A DNA stretch of 42,517 nt from Hyphomicrobiales bacterium (GCA_019247605.1 JAFBAS010000096.1:1-42517); one strand, 5' to 3'. Positions 18,233 through 26,780 are shown, counted from the stretch's first letter. The notes: generated by a model not told the origin, from the letters alone. A program made the numbers and translations.

Positions 18233-18558
18233 TCGAGGGTGAACTTCGTCGAGGTCGACGCACTTTCGCATTTCTTCGCGCCGGTCTTCGGATCGCGCGA
18301 GCAGGAAAGGTTGGTGCGGCAGCAATCCTGCACCTTGAGGGCGTTCGCGGCATCGATGCAATTTCGAAAGATGGAGCCGCTCACCACGCACTGGCGTTCG
18401 GTCGGGCCTGAGCAAACATGCGTTCCCGAAGCCGTCACCCCGCCAAAATCGAACGCTTGCGCGGTTACAGGTAGAAAGCACGATGCCGCAAGGAAAAGGG
18501 CCAGGAGGCTTGCCGCGCGATGACAAAAATGGACGAAGGATTGCGTGCGCATATTCAT
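18202..18558 (-). CDS. Small secreted cysteine-rich protein
   Basis: This protein of about 118 residues has a clear Sec signal peptide (LLALFLAASCFLPVTAQA), with cleavage likely before FDFGG. The mature part of about 80 residues has eight cysteines, including a CC pair, which suggests four disulfides, and a Ser/Thr-rich stretch near the end (SASTSTKFTL). I do not recognise the family. It faces the GT41 array convergently and is divergent from the TolC gene, with which it shares an upstream region of about 200 bases. It could be a small exported substrate or a periplasmic partner of the locus, but only position supports that. Start choice is uncertain: ATG 18558, ATG 18552 and GTG 18573 are all possible and none has a strong ribosome binding site. 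Confidence 0.65.
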   Translation of the reverse strand: MNMRTQSFVHFCHRAASLLALFLAASCFLPVTAQAFDFGGVTASGTHVCSGPTERQCVVSGSIFRNCIDAANALKVQDCCRTNLSCSRDPKTGAKKCESASTSTKFTLDYCVGSSGRR

Positions 18559-18761
18559 GAGGTAGGTCACCAATCAATCGTCCGCTCGGCTGCGAATCGT
18601 GATCCCGAATAAGCCTAGAGCTCGGAGCGGGATTTTCAAGCGCCAGGTTCGGGTCAAAGATGCCGAGTGAGAGCCGAAAAATCCAATTAAGCAAATATTA
18701 GGGTTAACCCGCCATTTTCTGCACACAGTGCAATTAGCGTTAAATCGTGCGGAGCGTAGTG

Positions 18762-20447
18762 ATGCCGTATTCCCAGAACGCGAGGAACGTAGCCGACGAG
18801 GCGAACGTTCTTGGAAGAAACGGGAGGCGCAATGTCGCTCGCTTCCTCGGGGTCGCGACATGCGCATTGCTGGTCGCGGGATGCGCATTGACGCCCAAAC
18901 CGTTCACTTCCGAGGAACGATGGTCGGAGGCGCAAAGCGACAGGGAGGAAATGTTCGCGGATCAGGAGCCGGTCACCCGTCCTCTTACGCTGAGCGAGGC
19001 CTTCGCACGGGCGCTGAAATACAACCTCGACGGGCGCGTCAAAGCGATGGAACAAGCGCTCGCCGTGAACGACCTCGACCTTTCACGTTACGACCTTCTG
19101 CCGAAGCTCGCCATTGACGGGCTGGGATCGACCCGCAACCGATTCGATGCAAGCTCGAGCGAATCGATCCAGACGCGCCAGCAATCCCTGGTGCCTTCTA
19201 CCTCATCGGACCTCAACCGTTTCACCGGCGATTTGACGCTGTCCTGGAATATCCTGGACTTCGGCGTCAGCTATTTCGCCGCGCGGCAAGAGGCCGACCG
19301 GGTGCTGATTGCGCAGGAGGAACGCCGAAAGGCGGTGCAAACACTTTTGCAGGACGTGCGGCGTGCCTATTGGCGTGCGGCGGCCGCGCAACGCTTGACC
19401 AATGAGGTGAAGGCGGCAATCCGCGCGGCTGAGGACGCGCTCCCAGCCGCGCGCAAGGTCGAGACCGAGGGGTTGAAATCGCCGATCGATTCGCTTCGCT
19501 ATCAGAAGGCGCTTCTCGACGCGATTCGCCAACTCGAGACGAACGAGCAAGCATTGGCCATTTCGAAGGACGAGCTCGCCTCCCTAATCAACCTGCCGCC
19601 GGGAGAGCACTACAGCATCGCGGTTCCCAACGAGGGCTCGATGCGGCTCGAGCCGATGAAGATACCTGTCGGCCAAATGGAAAGCACGGCGCTCGTGCTC
19701 AATCCGGACATTCGCGGCTTGAGCTACGAGGCGCGCATCAGCGTCGCGGAAACGAAAAAGGCGCTGCTGAAGCTCCTTCCGGGAATCAGCCTTTCGGCAG
19801 ATCCGAACGTCGACAGCAACAGCTTTCTCGTGCACCATTATTGGGTCGCAGGCGCCGCACGCGTGAACGGCTATCTCTCCAATCTGCTCACCGCGCCGCT
19901 CGTCATCCCGCAGCGTGAGAACGCCGAAAAGCTCGCCGTGCTGAAGCGACAGGCGATGAGCATGGCAATTCTTGCCAAGCTCCACATCGCCTACCAGCAA
20001 TATTTCGCGTCGATCAAGGAATATGATCGGGTGAAGCAGCTCTCCTCGGTGGATCAGCGCCTTTACACGCAGATCGCCAACCGCACCGCCACCGACGTCC
20101 AGGGAGATCTGGAGCGCATCTTGGCGCAAGCGAGCGCGGTCGACTCGAAGCTGCGCCTGTTCCAAAGCTATGCCGAGGCGCAAGAGGCGCTGGGGAGACT
20201 TTACGCGACGGTCGGCGTCGACTTCCTGCACCAGGATGTGGAAACGCTCAGCGTTGCCGAGCTGGGCAACGCGATCCGGCAAACGAGCTTCGATCTGGCC
20301 CCGAAGCCCGCCGCGCTCTCCGAGCAGGCGGGGGAGCCGGCCTTGATGGATACGGATGTTCAAGGCGCCGCTTCCCCAACCGGGGCCGTGGCTCACGCCG
20401 AGGGGAGCATCAGCGTGGCTCAATTCCAGCAACTCGACAATCAATAG
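18762..20447 (+). CDS. TolC-family outer-membrane efflux/export lipoprotein
   Basis: This 561-residue protein has an N-terminal lipobox, LVAGC, with Cys 41 as the probable lipidated residue. Two helical-hairpin repeats of the TolC/OEP type follow, for example LTLSEAFARALKYN, and a long central coiled-coil region rich in Ala, Glu and Gln. TolC proteins form trimeric channels across the outer membrane and periplasm for type I secretion or efflux. Here it would be the exit duct for the adaptors encoded on either side. GGAG at 18751-18754 is correctly spaced for ATG 18762; GTG 18747 is a poorer choice. The 215 bases downstream separate it from a soluble adaptor gene. The acidic, disordered-looking last 50 residues are longer than in E. 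coli TolC. Confidence 0.88.
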   Translation: MPYSQNARNVADEANVLGRNGRRNVARFLGVATCALLVAGCALTPKPFTSEERWSEAQSDREEMFADQEPVTRPLTLSEAFARALKYNLDGRVKAMEQALAVNDLDLSRYDLLPKLAIDGLGSTRNRFDASSSESIQTRQQSLVPSTSSDLNRFTGDLTLSWNILDFGVSYFAARQEADRVLIAQEERRKAVQTLLQDVRRAYWRAAAAQRLTNEVKAAIRAAEDALPAARKVETEGLKSPIDSLRYQKALLDAIRQLETNEQALAISKDELASLINLPPGEHYSIAVPNEGSMRLEPMKIPVGQMESTALVLNPDIRGLSYEARISVAETKKALLKLLPGISLSADPNVDSNSFLVHHYWVAGAARVNGYLSNLLTAPLVIPQRENAEKLAVLKRQAMSMAILAKLHIAYQQYFASIKEYDRVKQLSSVDQRLYTQIANRTATDVQGDLERILAQASAVDSKLRLFQSYAEAQEALGRLYATVGVDFLHQDVETLSVAELGNAIRQTSFDLAPKPAALSEQAGEPALMDTDVQGAASPTGAVAHAEGSISVAQFQQLDNQ

Positions 20448-20663
20448 GGCTAAAAAAGGCTGCCCGGAGCGCCCTTAAGGGCCAAGAGATTGCGATGGCG
20501 AACGTGACCGATGCGCAACGGCTTTAAAGAAGCCCACTCACGTGATCGAATTCACGCTAAGGTGATGGCCGGGTGGAGAACAAAGGGGCTAATTTAGGTC
20601 TCGCTGCATATCTCGGCGGTGACCGGCTCTTGTCCGGCTCCATTCTCGAGCGAGGCCTTCGGC

Positions 20664-21476
20664 ATGTTCCACCTGTCATCGCGCAAAGCTTCTGATCTCT
20701 CGCGCCGGGCTTTTGCGCTTTCGCTCGTCCTCATTGCGGTCGGCGTCGCTTGCGCGACGAACGCCGCGACGATCGAGCCGAATGACAAATTGCGCGCGCT
20801 CGCACCGGAAACGGCACCTGAGATACGCGCCCAGCTCACACCTCGCCAATACACCACCTTGTCGAGCGAAATGGCCGGGCGCATCGACCGCATCAGCACG
20901 AAGCTCGGCGAACACTTCAAGAAGGGCGACAATCTGATCGCCTTCGATTGCGTCCTTCAGCGCGCCCAAGTCGCCCGTGCGCAAGCCGTCTCCGTCCAGG
21001 CGGAGAAAACCTATGGGATCAATCAGCGCTTGCTGGCGCTCAAATCGATCGGCCAATTGGAACTCGACGTCTCCGCCGCGGAGGTGCAGAAGTCAAAGGC
21101 GGATCTCGCAGGCGCCAACGCGGTGGCTTCGAAATGCGCGATCGATGCACCGTTCAACGGCATCACAGTGGAACAGAAGGCGCGCGAATTTCAATATGCG
21201 AGCCCGGGGCAGCCTTTGCTCGACATCCTCGACGACCGCAGCCTCGAAGTCGAGCTCATCGCGCCGTCGCGCTGGCTGAACTGGCTTCAGCCCGGATACG
21301 CCTTCGCCTTGCATATCGACGAGACTGGCAAGAACTACGCGGCGAAGATTACGCGCATCGGGGGCAGGGTGGATCCCGTAAGCCAATCCATCAAGGTGGT
21401 GGGCGAAATCACGGACGAGGCGCCCGAGCTCATCGCAGGCATGAGCGGACGCGCGATCATCGACCCTCCGCGCTGA
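20664..21476 (+). CDS. Periplasmic HlyD/RND-type adaptor subunit
   Basis: This 270-residue protein has an N-terminal signal peptide (FALSLVLIAVGVACATNA). The rest is a compact adaptor: a first lipoyl half near residues 60-95 (SSEMAGRIDRISTKLGEHFK), a short coiled-coil hairpin, a second lipoyl half (CAIDAPFNGITVEQKA) and a beta-barrel ending in GMSGRAIIDPP. It lacks a large membrane-proximal domain and is shorter than most RND adaptors. It probably links the upstream TolC-family channel with an inner-membrane component. The gene follows the TolC gene by about 215 bases on the same strand, so it may share its promoter. ATG 20664 was chosen because it starts directly before a typical signal peptide; the frame is open further upstream, to about 20619. 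Confidence 0.85.
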   Translation: MFHLSSRKASDLSRRAFALSLVLIAVGVACATNAATIEPNDKLRALAPETAPEIRAQLTPRQYTTLSSEMAGRIDRISTKLGEHFKKGDNLIAFDCVLQRAQVARAQAVSVQAEKTYGINQRLLALKSIGQLELDVSAAEVQKSKADLAGANAVASKCAIDAPFNGITVEQKAREFQYASPGQPLLDILDDRSLEVELIAPSRWLNWLQPGYAFALHIDETGKNYAAKITRIGGRVDPVSQSIKVVGEITDEAPELIAGMSGRAIIDPPR

Positions 21477-22082
21477 ACGCGCGCGATGGGGCAACGCACA
21501 TCCAGTAATGCGCAGCAGATACGCTCAGCAGCAGTTTTTATTGCACGGTTGGTCGATATTCATCCTGGCGACCTGGCGAAGGATGCCGAGCCGCCTGAGA
21601 ACGATTTTGTGCGGCCCCCTCGCGGAGATCAAACCGTCACGCTTCAGCTTCGATATCTCCCGCGACACAGATTCTGCTTGCTTGGAACGGACTTCTCGTC
21701 GGCACTCTGGACGTGCTGCGGCCGTACCTGATCAGTCGCGGGGCGCCTCTGCCTACGGTGCTCATTTTCCTTGGCGTGCGCGGAGGCCTTGTCGCCTTCG
21801 GTATTGTTGGAGTATTCATTGGCCCTGTCGGGCTAGCCGTTGCTTAAACTCTGTTTCAGGACTGGGACGTATCCAGGGATAGTCCTATGACAGCCGCGGT
21901 TGAAAATTGACAAATCACAATGTGCCGCTGGCGATACTGGTTTATGCTCGACAAGGCGGTGAAGGTGGATCGCCGGGTCGTTCTCAAAGCACGAAGGAGG
22001 GTCGAGTCGGATCGTATCTATCTGCGCATAAGGAGGCAAACGACAATCTTCGGGTCCCCGACTTTTCTCGAAGGAGGCATGA
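21477..22082. other. Degenerate intergenic region holding a transporter relic
   Basis: There is no intact gene here. It contains the AI-2E transporter fragment listed separately, a consensus-like TTGACA at 21907-21912 without a convincing -10 box, and a short inverted repeat (AGGACT at 21858-21863 and AGTCCT further on). AAGGAGG occurs three times, at 21994-22000, 22030-22036 and 22071-22077. Only the last of these precedes a start codon. Confidence 0.45.
21662..21847 (+). pseudogene. C-terminal relic of an AI-2E family transporter (UPF0118/PerM-like)
   Basis: This frame reads about 61 residues ending at TAA 21845-21847, including LLAWNGLLVGTLDVLRPYLI, RGAPLPTVLIFLGVRGGLVA and FGIVGVFIGPVGLAVA. 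That is the hallmark C-terminal stretch of AI-2E family transporters (LDNxLRPxLI...PTLLIFLGVxGGLxAFGxxGxFxGPVxLA). Intact members have about 350 residues; here everything upstream is missing and the sequence before 21653 is no longer hydrophobic. It is a truncated relic, marking deletion or insertion activity just beyond the export locus. Confidence 0.75.
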
Positions 22083-22559
22083 ATGTCCGCTGAGCTGAAT
22101 CCGGCCGCAGGTCATCACCTTCCGGGATTCATTGTGTCCCCTGGGCAGACCGACGTCCTCATGGTGATCACGGCCGTGCTTCTGATTTTGGCTGTATTGG
22201 CGGTCGGTGTTCTGTTTTTACGACTGCATACGTTGCCGGAGCGGATGGCGCATAGGACACAAAAGCTGCAATTCGAGATCGTTGCCGTCCTGGGATTGCT
22301 CGCACTTTTCACGCACATGCACATTTTCTGGGTCGCGGGGCTTCTGCTTGCGCTCGTGGACCTCCCCGACTTCGGGACGCCGCTACGCAGGATGGCCGGC
22401 TCGCTTGAAACGCTCGCTGCCCACCGAACAGGTGAGAGTGCAGGTGCCGAAAACAAAAAACTTGCCGACGAGCAAGAGTTTTCAGGATCAATGCCATCGT
22501 CAAGTCTTGAAGAAGCCGCAACCGCTCCTCCAAGCACGAGGGAGCTGACCCATGCTTGA
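22083..22559 (+). CDS. DUF3302 inner-membrane protein (YiaW/YibI-like)
   Basis: This 158-residue protein has two membrane segments (about 25-48 and 65-92). Between them is the LHTLPERMAHRTQKLQFEI stretch, followed by LGLLALFTHMHIFWV, the pattern of DUF3302 proteins such as E. coli YiaW and YibI. The last 55 residues are polar, Ser/Ala/Glu-rich and probably disordered, which makes it longer than the E. coli proteins (about 107-120). Function is not known; the family is found paired with a HlyD-type protein, as here. AAGGAGG at 22071-22077 is ideally placed for ATG 22083. The stop overlaps the next start by eight bases, so the two products are made together and probably act as one complex. Confidence 0.75.
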   Translation: MSAELNPAAGHHLPGFIVSPGQTDVLMVITAVLLILAVLAVGVLFLRLHTLPERMAHRTQKLQFEIVAVLGLLALFTHMHIFWVAGLLLALVDLPDFGTPLRRMAGSLETLAAHRTGESAGAENKKLADEQEFSGSMPSSSLEEAATAPPSTRELTHA

Positions 22560-23784
22560 GCTGCTTCTCTGCTCCTTGCTCACTATTCTTCCCGATTACC
22601 TTTATCGCCGCTACGCACAAGGCAAGCGCCTTGGGGAGGAGATCACGTTTTATTCCGTATGGTTCGAGCTCAGGTGGGGTATCACGGCTTGCCTCATGCT
22701 CACCGTCGCGCTGATCACGACGATATTCTACAACCATCCCTCCACGAGCAACGTCACCGCGTTCTTCCGCACGGTTCCAATATTGCCCGAGACTAACGGT
22801 CGGGTCGCCGAAATTTTTCTTCAAGGAAGTGACCACGTGGAGAAAGGGGCGCCGATTTTCAAGCTCGACAGCTCCAAGCAGGAAGCGGCCCTCGACGCTA
22901 CGCAAAAGAAGGTGTCTGAGATCGAGGCCCAGATGGTAGTGGCGCAGGCCGATATTGCTGCCGCGGAAGGTAAAATCCAAGAGGCAAAGGTCGGCTATCA
23001 GCAGGTTCTCGACGAACTGGAAACCAAGCAGGAGCTGCAACGTCGTAACCCAGGCATGGTCGCGTTCCGCGATATCGAGAAGCTCGAGCTCGCTTTGAAA
23101 GGGCGTGAAGGCACCGTCACTTCCGCAACGGCGGACAAGCAGGCCGCGGAGGCGCGCCTTGCCACCCTGCTGCCAGCCGAGAAGGAAAGTGCCGAGGCAG
23201 CTCTCGCCCAGGACCAGGTCGAGCTTGACAAGACCACTATTCGAGCTGGCGTGACCGGCCGCGTGGAGCAGTTCGTCTTGCGGGTCGGAGATGTCGTGAA
23301 CCCCTTGATGCGTCCGGCCGGTGTGCTGATCCCGGATGGGGCGGGTCGGCAACAATTACAGGCGGGATTTGAACAAATCGAGGCGCAGGTCATGAAGGTT
23401 GGAATGATCGCGGAAGTGACTTGTGGTTCGAAGCCATGGACGATCATTCCGATGGTGGTGAGCGGAGTTCAGGATTTCATCGCGGCTGGCCAGTTCCGCG
23501 GGGGCGAGCAACTCGTCGACGCGCAGCAGGTGACACGACCTGGTACGATCTTTGTCTTCCTCGAACCTCTTTATGAGGGCGGGCTCGATGGCGTGACGCC
23601 CGGCAGCAGCTGCGTCGCCAACGCCTATACGAGCCATCACGACCTTCTCGCCTCCCCGGATGTCGGCGCCGTAAAGCGCTTCATGTTCCATGCCGTGGAT
23701 GCAGTGGGCCTGGTGCACGCCCTGATCCTGCGCATTCAGGCTCTGGTGTTTCCGATCAGGACGCTCGTATTCAGCGGGCATTAG
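22552..23784 (+). CDS. HlyD-family inner-membrane adaptor (YiaV/YibH-like)
   Basis: This 410-residue membrane-anchored adaptor has hydrophobic segments at about 1-20 and 44-62, then a lipoyl half (ETNGRVAEIFLQGSDHVEKG), a long alpha-helical hairpin of about 130 residues rich in Ala, Glu, Lys and Gln, a second lipoyl half (IRAGVTGRVEQFVLRVGDVV) and a beta-barrel. Its C-terminal end is again hydrophobic (residues about 385-405). It pairs with the overlapping DUF3302 gene, like yiaW-yiaV and yibI-yibH of E. coli, whose transport role is undefined. It may have nothing to do with the upstream TolC/HlyD locus, since the transporter relic lies between them. ATG 22552 overlaps the upstream stop. Confidence 0.82.
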   Translation: MLELLLCSLLTILPDYLYRRYAQGKRLGEEITFYSVWFELRWGITACLMLTVALITTIFYNHPSTSNVTAFFRTVPILPETNGRVAEIFLQGSDHVEKGAPIFKLDSSKQEAALDATQKKVSEIEAQMVVAQADIAAAEGKIQEAKVGYQQVLDELETKQELQRRNPGMVAFRDIEKLELALKGREGTVTSATADKQAAEARLATLLPAEKESAEAALAQDQVELDKTTIRAGVTGRVEQFVLRVGDVVNPLMRPAGVLIPDGAGRQQLQAGFEQIEAQVMKVGMIAEVTCGSKPWTIIPMVVSGVQDFIAAGQFRGGEQLVDAQQVTRPGTIFVFLEPLYEGGLDGVTPGSSCVANAYTSHHDLLASPDVGAVKRFMFHAVDAVGLVHALILRIQALVFPIRTLVFSGH

Positions 23785-23832
23785 AATTTACCGAACGAAA
23801 CGCCGTGGCCGTCATCGTCGAAGGGAGGCACT

Positions 23833-24282
23833 GTGAGAGTCCGCAGTCACGTGCTTGAGGGAGCTGTCGCCCTTTGCCTTTACTTCTGCCTTTGCTCTTG
23901 TCTTTGCTTTTGCCTCGGCTTGGCGATCACGCCCGCGCGTGCCTTCGAGTCGGATCTCAGCGGCGCTTGGGTCCAGGATCGTGCGGAATGCCAGGAGTTG
24001 TTTTCCCGGTCGGGGAAGACAATTTCCTTCAGAACGCCAAGTAGCGCGTTTGCCCAAGCCTTCATCATCGAGGGCAGACGACTGACGACGCCCAAAGCAT
24101 CGTGCCGGATCAAAGCGGTGAAGAAAATCGGAGGTCGGCGAATTCTCGCCTTGTCGTGCACGACGTTAGTTGCGATCGACGAGATTCCGGCCATTTTGGA
24201 ACCCATGGCGGATGGCACCTTGCGTCGGTATACCAACGAAGCGGACCAGCAAGGAAGCAGATACGAGCGATGCTCGCCGTGA
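23833..24282 (+). CDS. Small secreted protein of unknown function
   Basis: This 149-residue protein has an N-terminal hydrophobic stretch unusually rich in Cys and Leu (CLYFCLCSCLCFCLGLAI) that ends in a plausible cleavage site, ARA before FESD. The mature region, about 110 residues, begins with LSGAWVQDRAEC, as in small periplasmic proteins, and has four or five cysteines that could pair. I cannot name the family. GTG 23833 is preceded by GGGAGG, which fixes the start. It sits 48 bases behind the HlyD gene on the same strand and may belong to that transcript. The five cysteines inside the signal region are odd and could even place a lipid-type or metal-binding tag, but no lipobox is evident. 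Confidence 0.65.
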   Translation: MRVRSHVLEGAVALCLYFCLCSCLCFCLGLAITPARAFESDLSGAWVQDRAECQELFSRSGKTISFRTPSSAFAQAFIIEGRRLTTPKASCRIKAVKKIGGRRILALSCTTLVAIDEIPAILEPMADGTLRRYTNEADQQGSRYERCSP

Positions 24283-25052
24283 GCGGTAGCCAAAAGAGCC
24301 GGACGGGTATCGATGGCTGCTTCGGCTGAACGACACCGCTCCTCGATGCACCAAGACGATTGCGCTTCACGCCGGCACGGTTTTTCAGAAGGATCTCGGC
24401 CCACGGACATCGATCATCGCCGAGCACATGGCCTCGTTTAATCCCGACCCAACTTGGCAGAGGGTTTCCGACACGAGCCTCCCCGAATGACCGAAAGCGA
24501 AAGCCTTGTGGGAAGGGCCAGCCCCGATTCGGGGTGATCCTGAAAAGCTGACGAACGCCGCTTGCTGGGCGTGGAGACGACGCGTCAGTTATTCTTCATC
24601 GTCCTCGTCCAAGATTTCCATGTGTCGCTGACCTCCCGCGTTCTGTAGAAGGTGAGGGACGCGTACCGCGAAGAAACGCAGGCGGGCTTTTTGCTCCGTG
24701 TGGAGGCTGATTGCAAAAGCCTGACGCAGGAGTGAGCGAAGCACCTGCGGGGCATCTCGCTTCGTGAACCCTCTCTGCACCGGCCTTCATTGAGGCATGT
24801 TTGGTTTTCTAATAAGCGCAATCGTGGCGTCCATGCGCCAGGGGCTTGCCACGCTTGGCAGTAGGGTGGTAGCGCCCGCACCCTGAGCCTTCACCGGCTT
24901 TGCCGTGCTCGAAAACTGAACGGCATTCAAGCGCGTGAAGGGGCGCGAAAGGGTGTAGCCGTAAAGCGGTGCGAAACGGCACCCGCCGGTCGACTATCGG
25001 TGCGGGTTCATTGAGGGTTGGACAAGCGAATGAAATTCTCTGCTGTTTCTAG
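24283..25052. other. Gene-poor stretch
   Basis: This is about 770 bases without a convincing gene. A minus-strand frame, 24589-24780 with a GTG start, reads 63 residues ending in an acidic EILDEDDEE tail. It has no ribosome binding site and no family resemblance, so I do not call it. No tRNA-like fold, terminator or insertion-sequence end was found. The base composition stays close to that of the flanks. Confidence 0.4.
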
Positions 25053-25940
25053 ATGGGACATGTTTCGCCGATGACCGTGAGCACCGATCACACGCCCTTC
25101 GGCGCGTTCGCGCCGAATGCGATCGCTCGGACCGCGATCGAGCTGACGCGCGCCATGCCGGATTCCTGGCTTGGGCGCCGGCTCGCTTTCGCACTTCGCC
25201 AGTGCGTCGTCACGGCGATGCGCGGCCGCCCTGTCGATTTCGAGGCGTTTGGGGCCAATATGCGCTTATTCCCCTACGACAACATGTGCGAGAAACGCCT
25301 CTTGTTCACGCCGCAATATTTCGACCGCCGCGAGCGCTCAATCCTTGTCGAACATATGCGCCCGGACCTTCGCTTCATCGACATCGGTGCCAATGTCGGC
25401 GCCTACTCGCTCTTCGTCGCGGGGCTCGCCGGACGCTCAGCGCGTATTCTCGCAATCGAGCCGCAGCCCGATATCTTCGAGCGCCTCGTCGCCAATATGC
25501 GGCTCAACCCGTTCGGTACGATCAAGGCGGCGCAATGCGCGGTTGCCGACAAGCCGGGCGATTTCACCTTGTTCCTGGACACCAAGAACCGCGGCGAATC
25601 AAGCATGCGCGCCGTGCGCTCGCCGAACGGGCTTTCGATGAAAGTCCCCGCGACGACCTTGATGCAGCTCGTTACCGACGAGAAGTTCGAGCGCATCGAC
25701 GCGATCAAGCTCGACGTGGAAGGCGCGGAGGATCTCATCCTCGAACCGTTTTTCCATGACGCGGCGCAATCGCTTTGGCCCTCGCTCATCATTATGGAGG
25801 ATGGGGTAGGGCGCTGGCACACCGACATGGAGCCCTTCCTCAAGGCGCGCGGCTACCGCCAGCTTCTGCGCACCCACGTGAATTACGTCTTCGAGCGCGA
25901 GCACGAAGGCGCGAGCGCGGCTGAGCGGCAGGCCGGCTGA
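25053..25940 (+). CDS. FkbM family methyltransferase
   Basis: This 295-residue protein is an S-adenosylmethionine-dependent methyltransferase of the FkbM family. Motif I is FIDIGANVGAYSLFVAG at about residues 109-125, followed by the acidic strand ILAIEPQP. Then come the conserved KLDVEGAE near residue 222 and a C-terminal LIIMEDG region. FkbM enzymes O-methylate sugars or polyketides; in alphaproteobacteria many act on surface polysaccharides, but no acceptor can be assigned here. The gene stands alone, with about 770 empty bases before it and 90 before the next gene. ATG 25053 and ATG 25071 are both possible starts; neither has a strong ribosome binding site. Alternative assignments within the methyltransferase superfamily are unlikely given the KLDVEGAE motif. 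Confidence 0.88.
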   Translation: MGHVSPMTVSTDHTPFGAFAPNAIARTAIELTRAMPDSWLGRRLAFALRQCVVTAMRGRPVDFEAFGANMRLFPYDNMCEKRLLFTPQYFDRRERSILVEHMRPDLRFIDIGANVGAYSLFVAGLAGRSARILAIEPQPDIFERLVANMRLNPFGTIKAAQCAVADKPGDFTLFLDTKNRGESSMRAVRSPNGLSMKVPATTLMQLVTDEKFERIDAIKLDVEGAEDLILEPFFHDAAQSLWPSLIIMEDGVGRWHTDMEPFLKARGYRQLLRTHVNYVFEREHEGASAAERQAG

Positions 25941-26030
25941 TGCGGCCGAGATCGCGCTCCTGCGTTTGCTTTGCGCGGCGAGCGCTCAGGGTTGCTGAAT
26001 ACCGGTCGAATAGAGAGGGTGAGTGCCGGC

Positions 26031-26780
26031 ATGGATGCTGAAATCGTCACCGCCGGCCTCCTCGTGATCGGCGATGAAATCCTCTCCGGCCGGACGAAAG
26101 ACAAGAACATCGGCTACATCGCCGAATATCTGACCACGATCGGAATCGATCTGTCCGAGGTCCGGGTCGTGCCGGATGTGGAAGAGGAGATCGTCGCGGC
26201 GCTCAACGCGCTCCGCCGGCGCTACACTTATGTCTTCACCACCGGCGGCATCGGGCCGACCCATGACGACATAACGGCGGACGCGGTGGCAAAAGCCTTC
26301 GGCGTCCCCATCGACCACGATCCGCGGGCAGTCGCTTTGATGCAAGAGCGTTTCCCGAACGTGGATCTCAACGAGGCGCGCATGCGCATGGCACGCATTC
26401 CGCAAGGGGCCGAGCTCGTCGTCAACCCGGTGTCGGCCGCACCCGGCTTTTGGATCGGCAATGTCATCGTCATGGCGGGGGTGCCGCGAATCATGCAGGC
26501 GATGCTCGATGAGGCAGCCCCGCGCCTGAAGACAGGACAAAAAATGCTGTCGGCCACCATTCCGGCGGGCATGCGCGAAGGCGACATAGGGACACCTCTT
26601 GCCGAGATCGCGCGTGCCTACAAGGGCGTGATGATCGGCAGCTACCCTTTTTTGAACGAAGGACGCCCGGACACCAACCTCGTCGTGCGCTCGCGTGACC
26701 CACAGGCGCTCGCGGCCGCAAAAACCGCGGTGGAAACCATGCTCATGACATTGCGGGCAAATGGCGTCGGCGCCTCCTGA
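26031..26780 (+). CDS. CinA-like MoCF-domain (molybdopterin-binding) protein
   Basis: This 249-residue protein has a single MoCF_biosynth domain: GLLVIGDEILSGRTKDKN at the start, then TTGGIGPTHDDITADAVAKA around residue 65-85, both hallmark motifs of CinA N-terminal and MoaB/MogA folds. It lacks the C-terminal nicotinamide-nucleotide amidase domain of full-length CinA, so it is the short form common in alphaproteobacteria, annotated as competence/damage-inducible protein A-like. CinA family members hydrolyse ADP-ribose or related nucleotides; the activity of the short form is not settled. The first conserved strand begins right after ATG 26031, which fixes the start; an in-frame GTG at 26020 is the alternative. 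The xanthine phosphoribosyltransferase gene follows 54 bases later and may be cotranscribed. Confidence 0.85.
   Translation: MDAEIVTAGLLVIGDEILSGRTKDKNIGYIAEYLTTIGIDLSEVRVVPDVEEEIVAALNALRRRYTYVFTTGGIGPTHDDITADAVAKAFGVPIDHDPRAVALMQERFPNVDLNEARMRMARIPQGAELVVNPVSAAPGFWIGNVIVMAGVPRIMQAMLDEAAPRLKTGQKMLSATIPAGMREGDIGTPLAEIARAYKGVMIGSYPFLNEGRPDTNLVVRSRDPQALAAAKTAVETMLMTLRANGVGAS

Noticed and set aside
21907-21938. TTGACA promoter for the DUF3302 operon
   Set aside because: The -35 is perfect, but no -10 box lies 16-18 bases further; the best candidate (GATACT) is 20 bases away.
24589-24780. 63-residue minus-strand ORF with an acidic tail
   Set aside because: GTG start without a ribosome binding site, no recognisable family, and other frames of similar length overlap it.
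24890-25050. Possible tRNA or small structured RNA before the FkbM gene
   Set aside because: No cloverleaf, conserved T-loop or anticodon arm could be drawn.
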